Source of the DNA: CADEDH01 sp041394285 | Lineage (GTDB): Bacteria; Actinomycetota; Acidimicrobiia; Acidimicrobiales; SZUA-35 | Length of the DNA: 64,000 nt | Direction: 5' to 3' | Assembly (NCBI GenBank): GCA_041394285.1 | Contig: JAWKIL010000027.1 | Coordinates: 1 to 64,000 of the forward strand | Shown here: positions 55,985 to 64,000 of the stretch, piece after piece | Layout of the letters: each line of letters opens with the position of its first letter | How positions within the stretch are numbered: the stretch's first letter is position 1 | Position numbers and translations under genes: made by a program | The notes under the pieces: model-generated | Database searches by the model: none | Told to the model about the DNA's origin: nothing | The model's input: the letters and a program-made list of their open reading frames with translations, nothing else

Positions 55985-56790
55985 ATGCACCGCCCCACCT
56001 CATCACCCACCTCCTGCCCCTGGCGTTCGCCGCCGCCGCTCTCTCGTTCGCCGGCTGCGGCCACCGCCTCGAACGCCAGCGCCTCACCGTCGGCCCGGGC
56101 CCGGCTGCCGCCCTGGACCGGCGACTGCCCCCATGGCTCCACGACCTCAGGTCCCGTGGCACATGTGGCCGTGGTCGAGCTGTCGGCTTCCGAGAGCGTG
56201 ACCCGGCGCTGCTCGCCGACCGTCTCGACCGGCTCCGCCGCCTGGCCCAGCAGGCCGCCGACTGCGAGGCGCCGTTCACCGTGCACCTCCTGACCGGTAG
56301 CCGCTCGGAACGCGTCTACCACACCGTGTTCGACAGCCCGCTTGGCACCGAGATCGCCCGGGACCGCCAGGTGGACCAGATGGCCGAAGAGGCCATGGCA
56401 GCTGTTGCGCCGACACTGGAGGCGGCCACCTCCGCCACCGACAGCGGGGCCGGCTCCGACCCCGGCGCCGCCTACCGGGTGCTGGCCGACGAGTTGGCCC
56501 TGCTCGAGCCCGGCGCCGGGATAGACGCCCTCGTGCTGTCGGACGGGGTGACGGTGACCGCCGCCGTGGACCTCAACCGCTCGTTGGACGGTGCCGACCT
56601 CGACGACCTCGCCACCCAGGTGGCGCCGGCCGTCGACCTCGGTGGCCGGGTGGCCGTCGACTGGCCCGCCGTCGGGCGCACCGCCGACCCCGCCGCCCCG
56701 CCCGGCCCCTGGCTCGACACCCTCCGCTCGCTGTGGCAGCGGGTGTGCGAGTCCCGCCACGCCGCCGCCTGCAGTGTCACCACCATCTGA
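55985..56790 (+). CDS. Putative lipoprotein with a VWA-like domain, frameshifted
   Basis: An ATG at 55985 (GGAGAC upstream), with a one-base slip in the following CCCC run, leads into LLPLAFAAAALSFAGCGHRL, a signal peptide with a lipobox ending in Cys. The next segment, in another frame, reads VAHVAVVELSASESVT, which resembles the start of a von Willebrand A or similar beta-strand/MIDAS region. From about 56210 the frame is stable with LLADRLDRLRRLAQQAADC, VHLLTGSRSERVYHTVF and LEPGAGIDALVLSDGVTV to a stop at 56790. It precedes a membrane protein gene and an OmpA-like lipoprotein gene in what looks like one operon. Confidence 0.6.
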
Positions 56791-56844
56791 CCCGCTCCCC
56801 TGCCCTGCCCTCCCTCCCCTCCGAACCGAAAGCAGAACCACGAC

Positions 56845-57858
56845 ATGGACGCCCCATCCAACCTTCCTTTGTCCCACCGCCTGCCCGTGCTGGCCGCCGC
56901 CCTGCTCAGCGGCGAGGCCCGCGCCTGCGCCGAACGGGCCCGGGCCCTGCTCCCCGACCGCCAGTTCCACGTGGAGCAGGGCAACGCCCTGGCCGTCCTC
57001 CACCGCCGGGCCGTGCGCCGCCACCTCGACCTGGAGCACGACCTGGGGCAGCACCTCACCCGCCCCCGGTGGCTCCGGTGGTGGCTCCACGGCCTTCTCA
57101 AGGTGCTCCTGGCAGCGGCCGAGGTGGCGGCCGGTGCCGCCGCCCTCTACGTCGGCGGCGACCCGCTGCCCCTGGCCCTGCTGGCCTTCACCGGCGTCTC
57201 CATCGCCACCGTGCTGGCCGGCTCGAACATCGGGATCCAGGTGCGCCGCCGGGAGCAGCGCCTCAAGGGCGGCCTGATCAAGGCCGGGCTGGCCTCGGTG
57301 GCGCTGGCCACCGTCATGCTGTGGCTCTACCGCTACCTCACGCTGGGCGCCCTGTTCGGCACGCTGGCCTTCATCACCACGATGGTGGCCGCCGGCTCGG
57401 CCTTCCTCGCCTACCTGTGGCACGACGACGCGGCCGACGCCATCCTCCGGGCCGGCGACGTGGCCCGCACCCTCGGCCGCCAGGCCCGCCGCCACCTCAC
57501 CCACCGCCGGGTCCGGCGGTTCGAGGCGGCCGAGGCGCCCCTGCGCCTGGGCGCCATCGACGCCCTCCACCAGCTCCACCTCCGCCTCCACCGGCCGCCG
57601 TCGCCGTTCGCCGACGAGGGCCCGGCGTCGCCGTTCGCCCACGACGAGCCGGGGCCGACCGGCCCGGTGGCCGGTGATCTCGTGCCCGTGGCCGTCACCG
57701 GTGGCGGCCCGGGACACCAGATCGCAGGTGCCGGCCCGGGGACCGGGGTCGGCTCGGTGGTGGACGTCGACCCGGGGATGGTCGACGAGGTGTTGGTGTT
57801 GGCCGTCGGGTCCGAGATCCTGGCCCTGACGCCCAAGACGGCCCTGGAGACGGGCTGA
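56845..57858 (+). CDS. Hypothetical multi-pass membrane protein
   Basis: The ATG at 56845 opens an intact 337-residue protein. A basic N-terminal region follows, then four hydrophobic segments: LLKVLLAAAEVAAGAAALYV, PLALLAFTGVSIATVLAG, GLASVALATVMLWLYRYLTL and LFGTLAFITTMVAAGSAFLA. A cytosolic or periplasmic tail is rich in Pro, Gly and Asp and ends EVLVLAVGSEILALTPKTAL. No catalytic motif is visible and I do not recognise the family. The stop overlaps the next ATG (TGATG), so it is coupled to the OmpA-like gene. Confidence 0.7.
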   Translation: MDAPSNLPLSHRLPVLAAALLSGEARACAERARALLPDRQFHVEQGNALAVLHRRAVRRHLDLEHDLGQHLTRPRWLRWWLHGLLKVLLAAAEVAAGAAALYVGGDPLPLALLAFTGVSIATVLAGSNIGIQVRRREQRLKGGLIKAGLASVALATVMLWLYRYLTLGALFGTLAFITTMVAAGSAFLAYLWHDDAADAILRAGDVARTLGRQARRHLTHRRVRRFEAAEAPLRLGAIDALHQLHLRLHRPPSPFADEGPASPFAHDEPGPTGPVAGDLVPVAVTGGGPGHQIAGAGPGTGVGSVVDVDPGMVDEVLVLAVGSEILALTPKTALETG

Positions 57859-58514
57859 TGGCCGTCCTCCGGTTCGGCCGACGCCCCCGGGCCCGCCATC
57901 TGGCGGCCGACTGGGGGCTGGCCCTCACCGTGGCCGCGGTGCTGGAGGCCGCCCTCGCCCTCACCGGGTGCGGGCAGGACGAGGCCCGCACCGATGATCC
58001 CCGCACCACCCTCCCCGGGGTGCGGGGGGCCGGGAGCGAGACCGGCTGGTGGGCGACGCTGGCCGTCGACGACGACGGCCACGCCCAGCCGGTCGACCTC
58101 TCGGTGCCACCCGGCGGGGCCCGGACCGGCGGTGCGCCGGCCGCAGGCCAGACCTCACCGTCCCGGCTGGTGCTCGCCGCCGACCTCCTGTTCTTCGAGA
58201 CCGACTCGGCCGCCGTCGGCCCCGACGGCCAGCGGCTGCTGGACGAGGTGGCGGCCTGGCTGGCCGATCACGGCCCGGCCCCCGTCTCCGTGGTGGGCCA
58301 CACCGACTCGACGGGCGCCGATGCCTACAACCTCGATCTGGGCCTGGCCCGGGCCGAAGCCGTCGCGGCCGGCCTCCGGGAGCGGGGCGTGCCCGCCGAC
58401 CGCCTCGGCTCGGTGACCAGCGAAGGCGAGCGGAGCCCGGTGGACACCAACGACACCGAAGCGGGCCGGGCCCACAACCGCCGGGTGGAGCTGGTGCTCC
58501 CCCGCACCACGTAA
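57858..58514 (+). CDS. OmpA-like peptidoglycan-associated lipoprotein
   Basis: The protein of 218 residues starts with a basic N-terminus, a hydrophobic stretch and a lipobox-like ALALTGCGQ. After a linker comes an OmpA C-terminal domain: LVLAADLLFFETDSAAVGPD, LLDEVAAWLADHGPAPVSVV, GHTDSTGADAYNLDLGLARA, EAVAAGLRERGVPADRLGSV and EAGRAHNRRVELVLP. The TD and NRRVE residues that bind diaminopimelate are present. It probably tethers a membrane complex to peptidoglycan. It is coupled by TGATG to the membrane protein upstream. Confidence 0.88.
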   Translation: MAVLRFGRRPRARHLAADWGLALTVAAVLEAALALTGCGQDEARTDDPRTTLPGVRGAGSETGWWATLAVDDDGHAQPVDLSVPPGGARTGGAPAAGQTSPSRLVLAADLLFFETDSAAVGPDGQRLLDEVAAWLADHGPAPVSVVGHTDSTGADAYNLDLGLARAEAVAAGLRERGVPADRLGSVTSEGERSPVDTNDTEAGRAHNRRVELVLPRTT

Positions 58515-58564
58515 ACGACCACCGCCCGAGCTCATGAACGACCGCAACGAAGGAGGCGAATCAC

Positions 58565-58717
58565 ATGCTCCGACACCGTCCCTCCACGCCCTTCGGGCCG
58601 GCCGGCAACCGGCCCCCGCACGGCCCCGGCGAATGCCTGGTGCTCGCCGCCTGGCTACTCATGCTGGCCGCGGGGACCACGGCCGTCGCCTGGCTGCTCG
58701 TCTCGACCCTGACCTGA
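58565..58717 (+). CDS. Single-TM microprotein
   Basis: An ATG at 58565 with AAGGAGG a few bases upstream encodes 50 residues: a Pro/Gly-rich N-terminus and one transmembrane helix (LVLAAWLLMLAAGTTAVAWL). It ends at a TGA at 58715. The strong Shine-Dalgarno and the clean helix support it. It lies between the OmpA-like gene and a second microprotein and may be a subunit or regulator of the same envelope assembly. Confidence 0.65.
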   Translation: MLRHRPSTPFGPAGNRPPHGPGECLVLAAWLLMLAAGTTAVAWLLVSTLT

Positions 58718-58768
58718 GCATCACCGTCGAACGCCCTCGACCCGAAACCCGACCCAAGGAGCCACAAA

Positions 58769-58918
58769 ATGTCCCCTGCGCCCCGCCCACCCTTGCCCTC
58801 CGACCGCCCACCGAGACGCGAACGGCCCGACCTGGCCCTGCTCGCCATCTGGGCCGCCTTCGCCACCACCGGTTTCCTCACTGCCCTGTGGGCGCTGGCC
58901 CGCTCGCTGGCCGCCTGA
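58769..58918 (+). CDS. Second single-TM microprotein
   Basis: An ATG at 58769 with AAGGAG upstream encodes 49 residues: a Pro/Arg-rich cytosolic start (MSPAPRPPLPSDRPPRRERP) and a helix LALLAIWAAFATTGFLTALW. It ends at 58918. Architecture and spacing parallel the preceding microprotein, so the two may be diverged duplicates or partners. Confidence 0.65.
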   Translation: MSPAPRPPLPSDRPPRRERPDLALLAIWAAFATTGFLTALWALARSLAA

Positions 58919-58937
58919 TCAGCCGTATCATCGGCCC

Positions 58938-59378
58938 ATGACCGCCAGCACCGCTCCCTCGCCCGGCCTCACCTGGGGCGACGTCGCCGCTCAGCTCACC
59001 GGGCTGGCCCACGTGGCCACCGCCTCGGCCGACGGGGAGCCCCACGTGGCCGTGGTGGCCCCGGTGCTGGAGGGCGACGGGCTGTGGATCTTCACCATGC
59101 GGTCGTCCCGCAAGGCCCGGAACCTGGCGGCCAACCCCCGCATCTCGCTGATGTGGCGGCCCCAATCCGAGATCTATCTCACGGCCGACGCCGAGCTGGT
59201 GGACTCGGCCGACGACAAGGCCCGCCTGTGGGCCCGCACCGACCTCCCCTTCGACCCGGCCGGGTTCTTCGGCAGCCCCGACAACCCCGACTTCGTACTG
59301 GTGCGGGTGACACCCCGCCGGGCGGTGGTGATGGGGCCACCGACGGGCCGCTCCGTATGGAGTGCCGCCGCCGGCTGA
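58938..59378 (+). CDS. PPOX-class flavin/F420-binding protein
   Basis: The ATG at 58938 gives 146 residues of the pyridoxamine-phosphate-oxidase-like split barrel: LAHVATASADGEPHVAVVAP, GLWIFTMRSSRKARNLAANP, RISLMWRPQSEIYLTADAEL and the C-terminal FVLVRVTPRRAVVMGPP. Small single-domain members of this fold in actinomycetes often bind F420 or FMN and reduce diverse substrates. The cofactor cannot be decided from the sequence. It converges with the YbaK-like gene. Confidence 0.85.
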   Translation: MTASTAPSPGLTWGDVAAQLTGLAHVATASADGEPHVAVVAPVLEGDGLWIFTMRSSRKARNLAANPRISLMWRPQSEIYLTADAELVDSADDKARLWARTDLPFDPAGFFGSPDNPDFVLVRVTPRRAVVMGPPTGRSVWSAAAG

Positions 59379-59427
59379 CGGCACCCTGGTCGATGCGCCT
59401 CCGGTTGATGCGGCCGGTCAGCCGGCG
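59369..59427. terminator. Candidate bidirectional terminator
   Basis: CGCCGGCTGAC (59369-59379) and its exact complement (59417-59427) flank a 37-base loop between the convergent PPOX and YbaK-like genes. Each arm contains one of the two stop codons. No T-tracts are visible. Confidence 0.35.
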
Positions 59428-59906
59428 TCGATCACAACCCCCAGCCCCTCCACCACCTCGGCCTGGGGGTGGGCCAGCAGGGTGGCCGGGGGCACGAGGA
59501 ACTTGCGGTCCCGGCTGCCGCCGCCGATGATCACCCGCTCGCAGGCCATGATCCGCTCGTCGATCCACAGCGGCAGGGGCTCGCTGGTGCCGAACGGGGT
59601 GACGCCTCCGATCTCCATGCCGGTCAGCTCCCGGGTCACCTCGGCCGAGGCGAACGACGCCCGCCGCACCCCGAGCCGCTTGCGCACCGTGTGGTTGACG
59701 TCGACCCGGGAGTCGGCGAGGGCGAGGCAGATCACGTGCACCGGCGGGTTCGACTTGCCGATCACCACGATGGCGTTGGCCGACTCCTCCAGCGTGTAGC
59801 CGTAGGTGGCGCAGAACTCGGCCGTGTCGGCCAGGGCGGGGTCGCATGCCACCACCTCGAACCCCTGACCCGTCGCCGCCAACGCCTCCAGTACCGGATC
59901 GCTCAT
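59418..59906 (-). CDS. YbaK/EbsC-type aminoacyl-tRNA deacylase
   Basis: The ATG at 59906 gives 162 residues of the YbaK/ProX editing-domain family. It has TLEESANAIVVIGKSNPPVH with the conserved Lys, LADSRVDVNHTVRKRLG and SFASAEVTRELTGMEIGGVTPFG, which holds the conserved GGxxPFG, then LPLWIDERIMACERVIIGGG. Family members hydrolyse mischarged Cys- or Ala-tRNA. Several actinobacterial homologues are annotated without a demonstrated substrate. Confidence 0.88.
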   Translation of the reverse strand: MSDPVLEALAATGQGFEVVACDPALADTAEFCATYGYTLEESANAIVVIGKSNPPVHVICLALADSRVDVNHTVRKRLGVRRASFASAEVTRELTGMEIGGVTPFGTSEPLPLWIDERIMACERVIIGGGSRDRKFLVPPATLLAHPQAEVVEGLGVVIDAG

Positions 59907-59936
59907 GGCGAACCAAGCTATCGGTGGCCGGTTGCC

Positions 59937-61919
59937 CTACGGGCCGGTGAGCTTGGGGGTCGTCGTCGGCGTGGAGATCCCGGGGGTCACGACCGAGAGC
60001 TGCTGTCGGCCCACCGTGAGGCCGACCGAGGTGCAGGTGGAGGCGGTGGTGCCGGCCGTGGCGCTCTGGGCGGTGACCCGCCCGATGTCGGCATCACCCT
60101 TGGGGAGGAAGACGGCCTTGACCGTGGCGGTGAACCCGGCGTTGCTCAGCGCCGTCTTGGCCTCCTGCTCGGTCTTGCCCACCGTGGCCGGCACCTTGGC
60201 CGTGGGGGCGCCGCTCGACACCGTGAGCTTCACCGGGCTGTCCTTGGCCACGCTGGCGCCCGCCGCCGGGTTCGTCGCCACCACCCGACCGGAGACAACG
60301 GTGCACGACGTGGTGTCGCTGGTGGCGTCGTCGACGCTGAGGCCCGCCTCGTCGAGGGTGGCGGTGGCCTCGGCCGGGGTGCGGTTGGCCACGTCGGGCA
60401 CGGTGACCAGGACCGGCGGCGGCGGGTCGGTGACCCCGGGCGGCTCGACGACGGTGGGGCCGGTGCCGGTCCCTCCGCTGCTGGTGCCGGTTCGGGACGG
60501 CGTAGGGGTGAGCGTGGCCGGGGTCGCCGGCTCGGTGCCGCCGGTGGATGCCGGCGTGGTGTCGCCGGGGCCGGTTTCCTGCGAGGCGAGGGTCGCCGGT
60601 TCGGTGACGGTGGCCGGATCGGCCGACGTGACCGCCGGGCCGGCCACGGCCGTGCCGTCGCCCGCCGTGCTCCGGCCGTCCTGGTACTCGTAGCGGGCCC
60701 AGGCCACGGTGGCCGCCACGGCCAGCACCGCGGACAACAGGGCGGCCGCGGTCATCCAACGGAGCCGGGCCGAGCGGGCGGCGGGCTGTTCTGCGGCCGG
60801 CGCCGGGGGGGCGGCGCTGGCGGCGGGGGTGGACAGTGTCACGACGGGCCCGGTCACTGACGGACCCGCCCACCCCGCCGTCGACGCCACCGTGCCCGGC
60901 GTGGCGGCCGGCGCTGCCGCCGAGGGCTGGGTGGGCCACCCCGCCGTCGACGCCACCGTGCCCGGCGTGGCGGCCGGCGCTGCCGCCGGGGACTGGGCCG
61001 GCGGGATGGGTGGCACGACGCTGGGATGCGGAGGGCGGGGATCGACGGTGTTCGGGCCGACCGGGGCCGCCCGGGCCACCACGGTGGGCGGGTACAGGGT
61101 GACCTGGCCCGCCCCGGCCTCCAGCGCCCGGGCCAGGTCCCGGGCCGAGAACAAGCGACGGGCCGGATCGGGCGCCATGGCCCGCCGGACGGCCTCGTCG
61201 AGCCAGGCCGGCACCCGGTCGGCCGGGAGCGGCGCCGGGGCGACGTCGGCGTTGCGGATCCGGGCGAACGGATCGCCGCCGAACGGGAGGCCGCCGGTGA
61301 GCAGGTGGTAGAGCGTGCTGCCGAGGGAATAGACGTCGCTGCCGACGCCCCTCCGCTCGCCCCGCAGGGCCTCGGGGGCGGCGTGGCCGATGCTCATGGC
61401 CGGAAGGGGGCTCGTCTCGTCCCGCAGGCAGGCGATCCCGAAGTCGCTGAGCAGGGGGTCGCCGGGCGGTTCGAGCAGGATGTTGTCGGGTTTGATGTCC
61501 CGGTGGAGGATGCCGTGGTCGTGGGCGTGCTGGACGGCCGAGCACACCGGGATCATCCAGGCCACGGCGTGCTGCCACGGCACCGGCCCGTGGTCGGCCA
61601 GGTAGTCGGCCAGGCTGCCGCCCGACACGTGGTCCATCACCAGGAAGGGTCGGGAACCGTCGACCGTCCACCCCACCTGGTGGATGGTGACGATGTTCGG
61701 GTGGCGGGACAGGGCACCGTGGGCCGCCGCTTCGGCCTCGAAGACGTCGCGCAGCTCCACCCCCCGGACCTGGCGCAGGATCTTCACCGCCAGGTGGCGT
61801 CGCAACAGGCTGTCGTAGCCGTGGAAGACCCGGGCGAACCCGCCGCCCCCGATCAGCTCTCCCAGCTGCAGGTGAGGCACGCCAAGCTGATAGGACTCGG
61901 CCACTCCCGTGTGCTGCAT
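59937..61919 (-). CDS. PASTA-domain Ser/Thr protein kinase
   Basis: The ATG at 61919 gives about 660 residues. The kinase domain has LGELIGGGGFARVFHGYD (P-loop), HLAVKIL (Lys), HGILHRDIKPDNILL (catalytic loop), LLSDFGIACL (DFG) and HAAPEALRG. A Pro/Ala-rich linker with two copies of a 22-residue repeat follows. Next are one helix (MTAAALLSAVLAVAATVAWA) and an extracellular part with VTVPDVANRTPAEATATLDE and KVPATVGKTEQEAKTALSNA, at least two PASTA repeats. PASTA kinases sense peptidoglycan fragments and control cell-wall growth. It may couple wall status to the envelope and polysaccharide genes nearby, but that is inference. Confidence 0.9.
   Translation of the reverse strand: MQHTGVAESYQLGVPHLQLGELIGGGGFARVFHGYDSLLRRHLAVKILRQVRGVELRDVFEAEAAAHGALSRHPNIVTIHQVGWTVDGSRPFLVMDHVSGGSLADYLADHGPVPWQHAVAWMIPVCSAVQHAHDHGILHRDIKPDNILLEPPGDPLLSDFGIACLRDETSPLPAMSIGHAAPEALRGERRGVGSDVYSLGSTLYHLLTGGLPFGGDPFARIRNADVAPAPLPADRVPAWLDEAVRRAMAPDPARRLFSARDLARALEAGAGQVTLYPPTVVARAAPVGPNTVDPRPPHPSVVPPIPPAQSPAAAPAATPGTVASTAGWPTQPSAAAPAATPGTVASTAGWAGPSVTGPVVTLSTPAASAAPPAPAAEQPAARSARLRWMTAAALLSAVLAVAATVAWARYEYQDGRSTAGDGTAVAGPAVTSADPATVTEPATLASQETGPGDTTPASTGGTEPATPATLTPTPSRTGTSSGGTGTGPTVVEPPGVTDPPPPVLVTVPDVANRTPAEATATLDEAGLSVDDATSDTTSCTVVSGRVVATNPAAGASVAKDSPVKLTVSSGAPTAKVPATVGKTEQEAKTALSNAGFTATVKAVFLPKGDADIGRVTAQSATAGTTASTCTSVGLTVGRQQLSVVTPGISTPTTTPKLTGP
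60877..61008. repeat. 66-bp tandem repeat in the kinase linker
   Basis: A 66-bp unit starting at 60877 and again at 60943 encodes two nearly identical 22-residue copies (TPGTVASTAGW core) in the proline/alanine-rich juxtamembrane linker. It is probably a recent slippage duplication. Confidence 0.7.
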
Positions 61920-62061
61920 GGCTCGACCACCCCTACGTCCGGACCTCCTCCGCTCCACCTGAGCCCGGACGCGGCGGTTTGATACGCGTTCCGGGAAATT
62001 GTGCGCTCGGGCACGTCGGCCGCCCGCCGTTCACTGAGTTCCTAACGGGGTGTCAAGGGTG

Positions 62062-63447
62062 CTAGGGCGGCCTGGTGGGTAGTGTCTGTGGTGGACGGGT
62101 CGGCTGCCGGAGCGGCTTTGTTCGACTCCTTCTTGCGTCGGCCCGTCCTTGGGGGCGGGGCGGTGTTGCGGCGGCTGGCGCGGGTGGCAGGGTCGATCTG
62201 TAGCGGTCGGTGCAGATGGCCCGGCCCTCGGCTTCGGTGATGATCTGGCGTGCCAGGGCCACGCAGCTGTAGTTGACCGTTGAGGCCAGCAGGCCCGATC
62301 CTGGTGATCAGGACCGCAGCGATCGAGCAGAGGGCCGAGTTGTGGTGTTTGCCTGTCTCGACGTAGAGGCGGTAGTAGCGGGCGGCGAGGGTGGGGTCGA
62401 CCTTGCAGGGCGAGGTCAGCGGCGTAGGAACAACGCTTGACGCAGGCTGATCGCTGGACTTCGCCGTCCGTTGTGGTGATCGGTGATGCCGGACTGGTCG
62501 ACTTTGGGAACCAGCCCGGTGAAGGACCGGAGCCCGGCCAGGCTGTCGAACCGGTTGAGGTCCCCGGTGCGAGCCAGGATCCCAGCGGCCAGGACCGTCC
62601 CGATCCCGGGGGTCGAGCTGATGATCCCGTTCGGGTCGACCGTCTCGTAGAGCGCTTCGATACGGTCATCGAGAGCAGCGATCTCAGCGTCCAGGGTCTT
62701 GATCTGGCGGACCTCGATAGCGATGTCCTCAGCGAGCTGGTCGAAGTCGAGCTCCCCGGTAGCCCACAACTCGAGCGTCTCGTGGGCGGCGGAGAGGATC
62801 TCGTCGGCTTTTGCCTCACGCCAGTGACCACGACTGGCCCGGATCAACAGCTTGGCCAACCGGGCCCGGCCCAGCTTGACCAGGGCGTTCGGGTTGGCAT
62901 AACCCTCCAGGACAGCGACCGCGGTCTTGCCGTAGGACGTTGTGCCGAACAGGTCCAGCCAGGCCGGGCCCAACAGCTCCAACAACGCGTCGAGGCGCAT
63001 AGCGGCCGCCACCCGACGCTTCTGGAGGCTGCTGCGATGCCGGACAGCCCGCTTGAACGGATCGACCGGGCCGAGATGATCGATCGGCCGCAGCCCATCA
63101 GGATGCAGCATCGGCATCCTGGCCAGCATCTTGGAATCCAACCGGTCGGTCTTGGTGTGCTTGTGGTAGTAATCCCGCAGATCAGCCGACTGCTCCGGCG
63201 GCACAACCGACACCACCGCCCCTCGGGCCGTCAGCCACGCCGCCAACGGAGCCCACGCGTTCCGGGTCGGTTCCATGACCACCACCACCCGGACCCCGTC
63301 AGGGATCTTGGCCCACAACTGCTCCAGATCCCCGGTCGTGGTCCGAAACCGCCACCCCTGCCACAAGAACCGGCCCTGCTCGTCAGCCAACGACGCCTGA
63401 TGCGCTGCCGTGCAGGCCACATCAATCCCGAGACGGACCTCACCCAT
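62062..63447 (-). mobile_element. IS110-family transposase, frameshifted
   Basis: The ATG at 63447 has GGAGG eight bases upstream. The RuvC-like N-terminal DEDD domain has VRLGIDVACTAAHQAS, VVVVMEPTRNAWAPLAAWL and HTKTDRLDSKMLARMPML. The C-terminal transposase_20 domain has STPGIGTVLAAGILARTGD, FDSLAGLRSFTGLVPKVDQS and an S near the end. The frame stops at 62416. In other frames the end continues with VDPTLAARYYRLYVETGKHH and IITEAEGRAICTDRYR. At least two shifts are needed, so it is probably inactive or carries indel errors. IS110 elements insert without terminal inverted repeats, and I could not fix the ends. Confidence 0.85.
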
Positions 63448-63789
63448 CGACTACCTCCACTGCTCGTTCCAGCTACCTGGGCGCGCCCGACCACCTGTCG
63501 TCGTCGACCACGCTCGAACCGAAAGGGGTGTGAAGAACGGACATCACGAAACAGAGGTCCAGCAGCCACAGGCGCCAGCCGTCGAGTTCCCAACAGGAGT
63601 TCACAAGCGCTGTGGAGCCCATCAAGGCCGACAATCAGTGCGGAGGAGTCGAACCACAGGTCCGCTCCGGTCACAATCACAAGTCGAGCCAGACAGGCCG
63701 GGCACAACGCACCCTACGGACGGCCCCATACCAGGTGGTGGACCCACCTCCGACCTTAGATGTCACACCCCCGGCGTACAACTATCTCC
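63448..63789. other. Non-coding region upstream of the IS110 transposase
   Basis: About 340 bases. No plausible gene is visible. In IS110-group elements the region upstream of the transposase start can encode the bridge RNA that directs target choice. The sequence here is GC-rich with short inverted segments, but I could not fold it by eye with confidence. The right part, near 63720-63789, likely contains the promoter of the gene at 63790. Confidence 0.35.
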
Positions 63790-64000
63790 GTGGACACTCG
63801 CACCTACCAGCAGATCCTCCAGGCCCGGCGGGCCGAGTGGGAGGCCCTGCACCGCTCGGGCCGCCGCCGGCGGGTCGAGGCGGCCCGGGCCCGCTCGGCG
63901 GAGCGATGGGCCGACGAGGCCACCCGTCCCGCCCAGGAGCTCCGGGCCGCCCGGCTCCGCCTCGTCATGGGCCTTCCGCCCGACGCCCCCGGGGCCGAAC
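63790..64000 (+). CDS. Hypothetical protein, 3' truncated by the window
   Basis: A GTG at 63790 opens a frame to the window edge (70 codons) with DTRTYQQILQARRAEWEALH and an Arg/Ala-rich helical continuation ending in RLVMGLPPDAPGAE. It has the look of a coding N-terminus. I do not recognise the family. Confidence 0.5.
   Translation, partial: MDTRTYQQILQARRAEWEALHRSGRRRRVEAARARSAERWADEATRPAQELRAARLRLVMGLPPDAPGAE

Noticed and set aside
55957..57717. 586-codon minus-strand frame
   Set aside because: It is antisense to the lipoprotein and membrane protein genes, with low-complexity Gly/Arg/Val composition.
1..64000. CRISPR arrays, tRNA or rRNA genes
   Set aside because: No regularly spaced repeats, no tRNA cloverleaf and no rRNA motifs were found on either strand.

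Overview
This 64 kb window is GC-rich and gene-dense, with many GTGA, ATGA and TGATG stop/start overlaps and frequent GTG starts. HTH-DUF5753 and DUF397 proteins, a PASTA-type Ser/Thr kinase, a PPOX/F420-type flavin protein and a DUF899/ArsR/SRPBCC cluster point to an actinomycete. The gene mix would fit Acidimicrobiia, but that placement is inference. Many long reading frames resume in another frame. This suggests a draft or metagenomic assembly with residual indels, mixed with some real gene decay.

About 1-46.6 kb is one large cell-surface polysaccharide island, almost entirely on the minus strand. It appears to hold three Wzx/Wzy-type modules. Module 1 (1-16 kb) has a UDP-GlcNAc 2-epimerase, a broken secreted beta-helix protein, an NDP-sugar epimerase, a polymerase/ligase, two GT4 transferases, an asparagine-synthase-like amidotransferase, a flippase, a three-domain dehydrogenase/acetyltransferase/aminotransferase fusion and a WecA-type initiating enzyme. 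Module 2 (16-29.5 kb) has an SGNH acyltransferase, a flippase, two GT4s, a polymerase-like protein, an AT-richer QueC-like PP-loop ATPase, a membrane 4,6-dehydratase and a divergent plus-strand initiating phosphoglycosyltransferase. Module 3 (33-46.6 kb) has a GT4, a methyltransferase, a flippase, a polymerase, a GT4, a pyruvyl transferase, a GT2, an alkaline-phosphatase-like protein, a GT4 and a Wzz/Wzc-like co-polymerase with a tyrosine-kinase-type ATPase. A DUF1800/DUF1501 pair interrupted by three in-frame stops lies between modules 2 and 3.

The most unusual regulatory signal is a roughly 60-nt structured element. Two clear copies and one weaker copy lie upstream of wecA, the dehydratase and the module-2 polymerase, in the same orientation as those genes. 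It matches no leader I recognise.

From 46.9 to 64 kb the region is accessory and envelope-related. It holds a DUF899/ArsR/SRPBCC group and a scarred segment with a truncated DUF4143 ATPase, a methyltransferase and its duplicated remnant, and two copies of a small unknown ORF. An HTH-DUF5753 regulator follows with three DUF397 proteins. Next comes an envelope cassette (lipoprotein, membrane protein, OmpA-like lipoprotein, two single-TM microproteins), then a PPOX-type flavin protein, a YbaK-like deacylase, a PASTA kinase and a frameshifted IS110-family element. I found no rRNA, tRNA or CRISPR array.
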